This document shows, piece after piece, positions 33,705-41,176 of a DNA stretch of 64,000 nt; the first letter of the stretch is position 1; each line of letters starts with the position of its first letter. The notes under the pieces are model-generated. The model did no database searches. It was not told the DNA's origin and was given only the letters and a program-made list of their open reading frames with translations. Origin of the DNA: Bordetella sp. LUAb4. Lineage in GTDB: Bacteria > Pseudomonadota > Gammaproteobacteria > Burkholderiales > Burkholderiaceae_B. The translations under genes were made by a program, and so were the position numbers. The stretch spans positions 186,001 to 250,000 of the forward strand of contig NZ_JAHPZX010000008.1 in assembly GCF_021325795.1 (NCBI RefSeq). Reading direction: 5' to 3'.

Positions 33705-34766
33705 TCAATCCCGCGCATTGGCGGCGTGCTGGCGCAGCAGCGCCACTACCGCGGCATCCAGCCGGATGCCCTGCTCACGCTGGCGTTGCAGCTTGCCCAG
33801 TTCGATTTCGCCCGGCACGATCACCGGCTGTCCGGCCACCGTCGGCTCGCTGCCGTGCAGGATGGCGGCGAAGTCCTTCATGCGCTCCGCCAGCCATTGC
33901 GGCGAACCCAATCTGGACGTGTCGATGAGGATGAAGAAATGTCCCAGATTCTGCGCCTGTTCCGGCGCATCCGACCACGACTGCACGTGCGTCAGGTACG
34001 CAGCGTTGGACAACAGGCCGGAGAACAGGTCCACCAGCAAGGCCAGGCCGTAGCCTTTGTGCCCGCCGATCGGCAACAGGAAGCCATCCAGCGCGGCCTT
34101 GGGATCGGTCGTCGCCTTGCCCGCCGCGTCCGTGGCCCAGTTATCGGGAATCGCCTGCCCCGCCTTCATTGCATTGCGGATCTTGGCGCGCGCCACCACG
34201 CTCATGGCCATGTCCAGCAGGAAGGGATCGCCCCCCGGATTGGGCACGCCGAAGCCTAGCGGGCTATTGCCCAAACGCGCATCGCTGCCGCCCCACGGCG
34301 CGATGGTGGTCGTCGCGTTGCTGCCGATGATGCTGGCAAAGCCTTCTTCCGCCGCGATCAATCCATAGGGCGAGATGGGGCCAAAGTGATTGCTGCCCCG
34401 GGCGAAGGCCACGCCCACACCCTGTGTACGGGCCGCGTCCATCGCCGCGCGCAAGGCATGCATGCCGACCAGCGGTCCCACGCCGTTGTCGCCATCGACC
34501 AGGCGCAAAGCCGGCGCGGGTGCGTCCACCTTGATGCGGGCGCGCGCATTGATGCCGCCGATCTGCAAGCGCTCGCCATAGGACTCGATGCGCGAGAAGC
34601 CATGCGTGGACAGGCCGAACAAATCGGCCAGCAGCAGCACCCGCGCGACGTCGGCGGCATCTTCACGCGGCAGGCCCAGGCCCTGGAAAGCGCGCGTGCC
34701 CAGCTGGGTCAATTCGGCTTCGTTGAATTGCGGGGTGTCTTGCGGAACAGCGGCAGCAGTCGTCAT
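33705..34766 (-). CDS. Ldh2-family malate/lactate-type dehydrogenase
   Basis: 353 residues from the ATG at 34766. An ATG at 34868 overlapping the upstream stop (TGATG) would add 34 residues encoded mostly by 15-bp repeats (HRVAL units), so the true start is uncertain. Blocks typical of the NAD(P)-dependent Ldh2 fold are GLSTHGFSRIESYGE, FARGSNHFGPISPYG, GNSPLGFGVPN and LPIGGHKGYGLALLVDLFSGLL, with a conserved His in GSNHFG. Substrates in the family include malate, lactate, ureidoglycolate and sulfolactate. The Bug genes on both sides suggest a carboxylate. Confidence 0.88.
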   Translation of the reverse strand: MTTAAAVPQDTPQFNEAELTQLGTRAFQGLGLPREDAADVARVLLLADLFGLSTHGFSRIESYGERLQIGGINARARIKVDAPAPALRLVDGDNGVGPLVGMHALRAAMDAARTQGVGVAFARGSNHFGPISPYGLIAAEEGFASIIGSNATTTIAPWGGSDARLGNSPLGFGVPNPGGDPFLLDMAMSVVARAKIRNAMKAGQAIPDNWATDAAGKATTDPKAALDGFLLPIGGHKGYGLALLVDLFSGLLSNAAYLTHVQSWSDAPEQAQNLGHFFILIDTSRLGSPQWLAERMKDFAAILHGSEPTVAGQPVIVPGEIELGKLQRQREQGIRLDAAVVALLRQHAANARD

Positions 34767-34813
34767 CTTCGTGTTTCCCATACGTAAAACAGCAGTCCGG
34801 TAAGTCGTCATCT

Positions 34814-34873
34814 GGTGGAGCGCCACCCGGTGGAGCGCCACCCGGTGGATCGCCACCCGGTGGATCATCAATC
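34814..34873. repeat. 15-bp hairpin-forming tandem repeats
   Basis: GGTGGAGCGCCACCC occurs twice, a one-base variant once and a degraded copy follows. Each unit can fold as GGTGG-AGCG-CCACC. The array fills the junction between a Bug gene (stop at 34868) and the Ldh2-type gene, and lies in frame with the latter. The last copy overlaps the Bug stop codon. Confidence 0.85.
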
Positions 34874-35872
34874 CGCGTGCAAATTCGCGCGGCGTACCAC
34901 CTCACCCCAGCGCGTTTGTTCGCTGGCGATGAAAGCGGCGAATTCCTGTGGCCCGGCACCGGACGGCGTGCTGGAATCTTCTTCCAGGCGGCGGCGCACC
35001 GTGTCGGAACGCAAGGCGGCCAATGCGGCCTGATGCAGGCGCGCGACGGCCTGCGGCGGCGTGCCGGCCGGTGCCAGCAGGCCGAACCATTGCACGCTTT
35101 CGAACCCCGGATATCCCATCTCGGCCACCGTGGGCACGTCCGGCACCGCGGCCAGGCGTTGCGCCGAGCCGACCGCCAGCAAATGGATCTTGCCGGTGCG
35201 CGCATGGGGCAACAGGCCGGGCAGGCCCGCGGCGGCCGCGTCGATATTGCCGGACAACAGATCCGTCAGTTGCGCGCCGGTACCCTTGTAAGGAACGTGC
35301 ACCACATCGATATCGGCCGCCGTCTTCAACATCTCGAAGGCCAGATGGCCCGCGCTGCCATTGCCCGCCGACCCGTAGTTCAGCTTGCCCGGCGCCGCCT
35401 TGGCCTTGGCTACGAAGGCCGGCAGATCCTTGACGTGCAACTTCTCATTGACCGCGAACACCATCGGCAGCTTGGCCAGCAGGATGATGGGCGCGAAGTC
35501 CTTTCGCGGGTCGTAGGGCAGCTTGGACATCATGGCGGGATTCACCGCCAGCGTGCCGACATGGCCCAGCAGCAAGGTGTAGCCGTCGGGGGCGGCGCGC
35601 GCCGCTTCCTGCGTGGCGATGGTGCCCTGGCCGCCGCCCTTGTTTTCCACGACCACCTGCTTGCCCAGGTCGCGCGACATTTCCATGGCGATGGCACGGG
35701 CGATCACATCGGAGCTGCCGCCCGGGCCGTAGGGCACCAACAGGCGCAGCGCGTGATCGGGCTGCCACGCGGCAGGGGCCGAAGCCGGGTTTGCGGAACG
35801 CTGTTGCGCGGCGGCAGGCAGCGCCGCCATGGCCAGCGAGAAAAGCAGCAGCAGGGGGCCGGTCTTGAACAT
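34868..35872 (-). CDS. Bug/TctC-family periplasmic receptor
   Basis: 334 residues from the ATG at 35872, preceded by AAAGGAG. The signal peptide is MFKTGPLLLLFSLAMAALPAAAQQ. Family blocks are GPGGSSDVIAR, VVENKGGGQG, APDGYTLLLGH and HVPYKGTGAQ. It heads the leftward group and is divergent from the LysR gene at 36017, the probable regulator. Confidence 0.9.
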   Translation of the reverse strand: MFKTGPLLLLFSLAMAALPAAAQQRSANPASAPAAWQPDHALRLLVPYGPGGSSDVIARAIAMEMSRDLGKQVVVENKGGGQGTIATQEAARAAPDGYTLLLGHVGTLAVNPAMMSKLPYDPRKDFAPIILLAKLPMVFAVNEKLHVKDLPAFVAKAKAAPGKLNYGSAGNGSAGHLAFEMLKTAADIDVVHVPYKGTGAQLTDLLSGNIDAAAAGLPGLLPHARTGKIHLLAVGSAQRLAAVPDVPTVAEMGYPGFESVQWFGLLAPAGTPPQAVARLHQAALAALRSDTVRRRLEEDSSTPSGAGPQEFAAFIASEQTRWGEVVRRANLHAD

Positions 35873-36016
35873 CGGGGGGTCTCCTTTCCCTTTCTTATTG
35901 AAGGTATCGGCGACGGCAAACCACGCATGGCCTGCTGTCATCGTGCGGAAAAGATGATGCGGGCGCGCCCTTATCCAGTAAAGTGCAAATATTCGAACGA
36001 TTATTGCGTGAAACAC

Positions 36017-36910
36017 ATGAAATTCGATCTGGCGGATCTCCGGGGATTCCTCGCGGTCGCGGACCTGGGCAGTTTCCGCGCGGCCTCGCTTTCCCTGCAT
36101 CTATCCCAATCCGCGCTATCGCGGCGCATCGACAAGCTGGAAGATGCCCTGGGCGTGGAGTTGTTCAGCCGGACCACACGCAAGGTCGAACTCACAGCCA
36201 TCGGGCGCGGCTTCGTGCCGCGCGCCCGCAACGTGCTGAACGAGTTGGAGAATGCGCTGGTGGGCATCCAGGATGTGGCCGAGCGCATGTCGGGCCAGGT
36301 CACCATCGCCTGCGTGCCGTCGGCGGTCGCTTATTTCCTGCCGGCCGTCATGCGTGAATACCACCAGCAATATCCGCGCATTCGCATCCGAGTGATCGAT
36401 GAATCTTCATCGGTCGTGCTGACCGCCGTCGCGCGCGGCGATGCGGACTTCGGCCTGACCTATATCGGCACCCAGGATGCCGACATCGACTTCCAGCCCT
36501 TGCTGGAAGAACCCTTCGTGGCGGCGGTGCACAAGGACCATCCGCTGGCCGGACGGCGCCAGGTGAGCTGGCAGGATCTGAGCGCTTATGAATACATCAG
36601 CCTGGCGCAGGGTAGCGGCAACCGCTTCCTGATCGACCAGGCGCTGGCGCACAGCGAGATCAAGCCGAGGTGGGCTTGCGAGGTACAGCACGTACCCGCA
36701 TTGGTCAGCATGGTCGAGGCGGGCCTGGGCGTGGGGGTGGTCCCGCGCCTGGCCATGCCGCCGGGACGCCATGAAGCGCTGGTCAGCCTGAAGCTGACCC
36801 AACCGGTGGTCAGCCGCAGCTTGGGCCTGATCCAGCGCCACGGCCGTGCGCTTAGCCCCGTGGCGCAGCTGTTGTTCGATATGGTGGTGAAACGGCCCGG
36901 CGGGATTTGA
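36017..36910 (+). CDS. LysR-family regulator of the Bug/Ldh2 group
   Basis: 297 residues from the ATG at 36017; a GTG at 36008 is also in frame. The winged helix is LRGFLAVADLGSFRAASLSLHLSQSALSRRIDKLE and the effector domain begins near QVTIACVPSAVAYFLPAVM. The gap to the divergent Bug start is 144 bases and should hold a shared LysR site. The effector is unknown. Confidence 0.9.
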   Translation: MKFDLADLRGFLAVADLGSFRAASLSLHLSQSALSRRIDKLEDALGVELFSRTTRKVELTAIGRGFVPRARNVLNELENALVGIQDVAERMSGQVTIACVPSAVAYFLPAVMREYHQQYPRIRIRVIDESSSVVLTAVARGDADFGLTYIGTQDADIDFQPLLEEPFVAAVHKDHPLAGRRQVSWQDLSAYEYISLAQGSGNRFLIDQALAHSEIKPRWACEVQHVPALVSMVEAGLGVGVVPRLAMPPGRHEALVSLKLTQPVVSRSLGLIQRHGRALSPVAQLLFDMVVKRPGGI

Positions 36911-36931
36911 AGGCCGGCTAAAGATCAGACG

Positions 36932-37420
36932 TTATTCGATGACTATCGTCGCCTGAAGATCGAGCCGGAAGCCGAACTCAGTGAAAAAGCCCTTTTTTAC
37001 TTCGTTGTCGATCACCGCGAAAGCGCGATGCCTGCGGTTGCACGCGAAAGCCTTCTTATAGCGAAATCCGCTGAGATCAGCCTCGGAATCCTGAAGAAAA
37101 CGAAGCGTTGACTTGAGCTGCTCGATAGCATCCTGCCGCCATCCGCTTCCTTGATTCTTCAGTTCAAGCATGTAGAGATGCTTTGCCGTAGTCAGCATCC
37201 CATCACATCGTCCCCGGCGCTCTTCCTCGTGATCCTTGATCACACACTTGTCAATTGCGGTAAAAGTGACAGCCTCCTGCCTGGGATTACTCACAGTTGC
37301 GCCCCACGGAGGGGGCGTAACAAGGGTGACGTATGCCACGCCCCCGTCTTCGTCATCACAAATTCCGAAACTCGTTTGCGTAAACGGCCCCTGCTGACAG
37401 GCTTGCTCAAAGAAGTTCAT
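36932..37420 (-). CDS. PD-(D/E)XK-nuclease-like partner of ATPase
   Basis: 162 residues. The centre reads RCDGML, nine residues, then LYMLELKNQGSGW and IEQLKSTL. Asp73, Glu86 and Lys88 match the D-(E)xK core of PD-(D/E)XK nucleases, with Gln101 in the following helix. No named family is recognised. It overlaps the ATPase gene by four bases (ATGA). The base composition is visibly less GC-rich than the flanks, suggesting acquisition. Nuclease effector of a two-gene defence module is inferred. Confidence 0.65.
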   Translation of the reverse strand: MNFFEQACQQGPFTQTSFGICDDEDGGVAYVTLVTPPPWGATVSNPRQEAVTFTAIDKCVIKDHEEERRGRCDGMLTTAKHLYMLELKNQGSGWRQDAIEQLKSTLRFLQDSEADLSGFRYKKAFACNRRHRAFAVIDNEVKKGFFTEFGFRLDLQATIVIE

Positions 37421-38685
37421 GCGGCAAGTTCCTGCTCGATATCCAGGAGACCGTCGAACAACTCATTGCCCCTCATGAGTTGCTCGTTGAGATAATTGCG
37501 ATCGGAGGGAATGCCGTCAGTTGTCGGAAGTTTCTGGATAGACCCCGTCCGCTCATCAGACTGATAAATTGACACATCACCGCCGTCGATCAGCGCCTCA
37601 AGCGGAATGATTCGACGCAAGCGTTCAAGCAGAGCTTCTCCCCCTGTACGCCCGCCAATCTTGTGGCGCAGGTGATTACCTTCAATCGCAAGGCTCATGA
37701 AGTTGACGATGTAAGGGCTATGCGTCGTGAGCACCAAGCGATTCGCCGCACCCAAATTATTCAAAGCGAGCAGCTGCATCATCACAGCCCATTGTGACGC
37801 CGGGAACAGGTTCTGCTCGGGTTCCTCGATGACGTTCACGAACGCCGTCTTATTGAATCGTGCCGAAATCACGGACAAAGCGGCGCGCCTTTGCTCGGTC
37901 GTCAAGGATTCATTGGCATAAATTTCAGCAACGAGATGCTTGAATCGCTCTACCTCCACCGCACTCATCGGCTCCGTCTGGTCGGTGGACGCGCGCTCGA
38001 TATCAGAATGCACTTTATGTGCAAGATGGTGACTGACTAAAAACAAGGGAACGGCGGATTGAAACCCGCTGGAGGCCTCGGTCAGTCGCAGCTTGTAGGT
38101 GTCATCGCGGATGTTCAGAGTGTCGTTGAGCTTGTCATATTCCAGCTCAGCACCGTTGATAGGAAGCTGCAAACCGCCGCGCAATGCCGCCTTGGCGTTA
38201 TCAAACTCAGAAAGGAACTCCTTGAGCGCATCCGACGAAAGCTTGAGTTCCTGGGGATTCCTGACGTAAGAAATAAAGTTCCTTTCCGCGGGAACATACA
38301 TGATCTGGGGCAGATCATAGGTCTGACCTGCCACCCGTTCTTCGACGCTCAACTGCCCTTTGGAAAAAGTAATCGTGTAAGCGTCGCCTTCATATTCGAT
38401 CATCGACGGCTTGGCGTCATCCGACGAAAGATAATTCTCGAGTCTGTGGTATCGCAAGAACTGGCCTTGCAGTCGATTTTTGCGCTCGAACCACTTCTTT
38501 TCATAGTCGCCGCGTACGAGTGCTTTCTCGATCCATGCGAAGGTCGCGAAGAGCTTGGCCAACGTGCTTTTGCCGGAACCTTGATTGCCAACGAAGATGG
38601 TCACTTTCGTGAAATCGATCCATCCGTCGTTATCCTCGCGCCCCTGATGAATAGGGCCGAAATTGCTGATACGCATTCTTGGCAT
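37417..38685 (-). CDS. ABC/OLD-like AAA ATPase, putative defence protein
   Basis: 422 residues from the ATG at 38685, which has GGAGG six bases upstream. Walker A is GNQGSGKST (33-41), the signature-like block LTEASSGFQ (201-209), Walker B VNVIEEPEQNLFP (283-295) and the switch His322 (TTHSPYIV). This is the SMC/RecF-type head found in AAA_15/AAA_21 proteins, as in PARIS, retron and Septu systems. There is no TOPRIM or HNH domain in the pair; the partner looks PD-(D/E)XK. GC content is lower than in the neighbours. Confidence 0.85.
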   Translation of the reverse strand: MPRMRISNFGPIHQGREDNDGWIDFTKVTIFVGNQGSGKSTLAKLFATFAWIEKALVRGDYEKKWFERKNRLQGQFLRYHRLENYLSSDDAKPSMIEYEGDAYTITFSKGQLSVEERVAGQTYDLPQIMYVPAERNFISYVRNPQELKLSSDALKEFLSEFDNAKAALRGGLQLPINGAELEYDKLNDTLNIRDDTYKLRLTEASSGFQSAVPLFLVSHHLAHKVHSDIERASTDQTEPMSAVEVERFKHLVAEIYANESLTTEQRRAALSVISARFNKTAFVNVIEEPEQNLFPASQWAVMMQLLALNNLGAANRLVLTTHSPYIVNFMSLAIEGNHLRHKIGGRTGGEALLERLRRIIPLEALIDGGDVSIYQSDERTGSIQKLPTTDGIPSDRNYLNEQLMRGNELFDGLLDIEQELAA

Positions 38686-38818
38686 TGAGTTCCTCCAATT
38701 GAGTCGGCTGCCCACCTTGACAGGTTGGCACAGCTGGTTATCAGGAACCCTTCACCCTACGTTCCTCCGCGGCATCCGGCTGCGGAAAGCATTTTACCCG
38801 TAGCAGATCCAGAAGCGC

Positions 38819-39097
38819 TTACGCCCGCCGCCGCTCGTGCATGATCAGCGCCAGGAATACCAGGCCGGCGGCCAGGCTGGTGCAGCCGCTGTAGCTGACC
38901 AGGCCCAACGCCCAGCCCTGCCGGCCGACGATGACCCACAGGGCCAGCAGCAGGCCTGCCCAACCCAGGATACGCAGCAGGCGTGTGACACCGGGCGCCA
39001 GCGCGCGGCCGAACAGATCTTCCTGATGCCGGTCCATCGCCAACGCCAGCGCCGCGAACGCAGCCAGGCTGATCAACAGCGTCAGGACATGGATCAT
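38819..39097 (-). CDS. DUF3325 membrane protein
   Basis: 92 residues with three hydrophobic segments (about 4-20, 42-60, 66-86). The start (MIHVLTLLISLAAFAALALAMDRHQEDLFGRAL) is characteristic of DUF3325, found at the end of TonB-receptor/PepSY operons. It overlaps the PepSY gene by four bases. It probably assists the inner-membrane step of ferric siderophore handling, but its activity is unknown. Confidence 0.8.
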   Translation of the reverse strand: MIHVLTLLISLAAFAALALAMDRHQEDLFGRALAPGVTRLLRILGWAGLLLALWVIVGRQGWALGLVSYSGCTSLAAGLVFLALIMHERRRA

Positions 39098-40854
39098 GCG
39101 CCCTCCCGCGCAGCGGCGCCGGCGCTTGCCGCGTCAGAGCCGGAGACAGCGCCCGTGCTCGTCCCCGTGCCGGAGCCGGTGCCGGTGCCGGTGCCGACCG
39201 TATCTGCCCGCTCACCCACGCGCGGGCTTGCCTTGCGCGCCGGCTTCACACGCGGCTTGTGGCGTTGCGCCTTCAAGGCCAGCATGACGTGCAGCAGCGC
39301 CAGCGCCCACAGCATCAGGTCCACCCCTGCAAACACCCAGTCGCCCACCGCCACGCTGTGCCAGAATGGCCGCGCCGTGGTCACGGCGTTGAGCACCGGC
39401 AACAGCGCCAATACCGCCGCGCCCACCCACAGCAACTCTATCCAGGCACGCCGCGCGGGACGCGCCATGGCATACAGCAAGGTAGCGCCCCACACGCCGA
39501 AGAACACATTCACTTCGGCCGCGCCGCGCGCCGCCAGGTCCGTCGGCAGCAAGCGGTTGGCCCACAGATACGCCGCCATGGCGATGGACAGGCCGGCAAT
39601 CGCCGCGATGTTCAAGCGCTCCACCAGCCGAAAGCCGAAATACGGCCGTTGCGGGTCGGGCAACTGCTGGCGCCGCTTGACCGTCCACATCACCAGACCC
39701 GTGCCGACCATGGCCGTGCCCGCCAGGCTGACGATGAAGTACAGCCAGCGCAGTTGCAGATCGCTGAAGCGGCCAAGATGCAGCGCATACATGACCCCGC
39801 GCACTTCGGCGGCCGGGCCGACCTTATCCTGCACCTCGATGAGCTTGCCGCTGACGCCGTCGAACAGCAGGTACTGCGGGCTCATCGACACGCGCGCCCC
39901 ATCGCCCGGCGTCACGGCGACACGGGCACTGCTGTCGCCGGGATTGGTGACCGTCACCCGGCCCACCTGATCCTTGCCCCAACGCGCCTGCGCCTCCCTG
40001 ACCATCGCATCGACGGGCGCCAGCGGCGCCGCCACGCCCGCTGCCTTGCCCGGCTGCAGAAACGCGTTGACCTGCATGGTCAATTCCTGGCGCTGCGCCG
40101 GCGACTTGTAGGCCGCTTGGTCGCCCCAGGGCATGTACAGGGCCATCAAGGTAACCAGCCCGGTATACGTGATCATCGCGTGAAACGGCAGGCCGAACAC
40201 CGACAGCGCGTTATGCGCATCGAGCCAGGACCGCTGCCCCTTGCCCCAGCGGAAGGTGAAGAAGTCGACGAAGATCTTCTTGTGGGTGATCACGCCGCTG
40301 ACGATGGCCACCAGCATGAACATGGCGCAGAAGCCCGCCAGCCAGCGGCCCCAGATCACCGGCATGTAATAGAACTGGAAATGGAAGCGGTAGAAGAACT
40401 CGCCCCCTAAGGTGTCGCGCGCCTTCACTTCCTCGCCGGTGGCGGGATTGAAATTCGCGCTGCCAAAGGTACGGCGTCCACCCGGGGCAGCTTGCGGCAT
40501 GCGCCAGAAGGCCGATGCCGTATTGCTACGCTCCGTAGGCAGCGTCAGGCTCCACTGCGAGGTGCCCGCCGCGACCTCGCCCAGATGATCGGCCACTCTT
40601 TGCGCCACTTCACCGACATCCGTTTGCGCCTGATACGCCACTTCGGGGCGCATCCAGTCCGACAGCTCTTCCTTGAAATAGCTGATGGTCCCAGTAAGGA
40701 ACATCGCATACAACAACCAGCCGACCAGCAAGCCCGACCAGGTATGCAGGTCGGACATGGTCTGGCGGATGCCCCGCGGCTTGGGCTTGCCGGGCTTGCC
40801 GGATTTGCCGGGCTCGGCGGCCTTTGCAGCGGTCGACTTCGCGGCCAACGTCAT
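39094..40854 (-). CDS. PepSY-domain membrane protein (siderophore locus)
   Basis: 586 residues from the ATG at 40854. After a Lys/Pro-rich start come a conserved LHTWSGLLVGWLLYAMFLTGTISYF helix, an extracytoplasmic PepSY region, the HFQFYYMPVIWGRWLAGFCAMFMLVAIVSGVITHKKIF block and HNALSVFGLPFHAMITYTGLV. Histidines in these helices could bind haem. The C-terminal tail is a low-complexity Gly/Thr/Ala stretch. It overlaps both neighbours by four bases and probably reduces ferric siderophores taken up through the receptor at 41177. Confidence 0.85.
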   Translation of the reverse strand: MTLAAKSTAAKAAEPGKSGKPGKPKPRGIRQTMSDLHTWSGLLVGWLLYAMFLTGTISYFKEELSDWMRPEVAYQAQTDVGEVAQRVADHLGEVAAGTSQWSLTLPTERSNTASAFWRMPQAAPGGRRTFGSANFNPATGEEVKARDTLGGEFFYRFHFQFYYMPVIWGRWLAGFCAMFMLVAIVSGVITHKKIFVDFFTFRWGKGQRSWLDAHNALSVFGLPFHAMITYTGLVTLMALYMPWGDQAAYKSPAQRQELTMQVNAFLQPGKAAGVAAPLAPVDAMVREAQARWGKDQVGRVTVTNPGDSSARVAVTPGDGARVSMSPQYLLFDGVSGKLIEVQDKVGPAAEVRGVMYALHLGRFSDLQLRWLYFIVSLAGTAMVGTGLVMWTVKRRQQLPDPQRPYFGFRLVERLNIAAIAGLSIAMAAYLWANRLLPTDLAARGAAEVNVFFGVWGATLLYAMARPARRAWIELLWVGAAVLALLPVLNAVTTARPFWHSVAVGDWVFAGVDLMLWALALLHVMLALKAQRHKPRVKPARKASPRVGERADTVGTGTGTGSGTGTSTGAVSGSDAASAGAAAREGA

Positions 40855-41141
40855 AAGCCCGCCCCTCCCCGCGTCACCAGGCTGGCGGCCAACAACAGCG
40901 GCGCCGCGACCACCAGCAGCCCCACCCATGCCCGCCACGCGCTACGCACCGCGAACACCCAGACCACCGCGCCGGCATACAGCGCGAAGCTGGCCAGTTG
41001 CCCGGTCAGCACCGCTTGCGGACGTGTCATGGGCAAGGCCAGCACCGCCACGCTGAATAGCGCGGCCAGGCCGTAGCCGCCGACGATGGCGGCCACGATG
41101 CGGGACAGCAAAGGGACAACAGCAGCAATCTTCAAAGACAT
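40851..41141 (-). CDS. DUF3649 membrane protein
   Basis: 96 residues from the ATG at 41141, with three hydrophobic helices (about 5-35, 45-62, 67-88). The sequence IVAAIVGGYGLAALFSVAVLALPMTRPQAVLTG is typical of DUF3649. It lies 35 bases after the TonB receptor stop and overlaps the PepSY gene. It is a standard part of such loci with unknown activity. Confidence 0.8.
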   Translation of the reverse strand: MSLKIAAVVPLLSRIVAAIVGGYGLAALFSVAVLALPMTRPQAVLTGQLASFALYAGAVVWVFAVRSAWRAWVGLLVVAAPLLLAASLVTRGGAGL

Positions 41142-41176
41142 CACAGGCCCGGCGGATCGCCCGCCGCGGCCCATCC

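Noticed and set aside
34877-36016. + strand open frame leading into the LysR gene
   Set aside because: It is antisense to the Bug gene. LysR homology begins only at the ATG at 36017.
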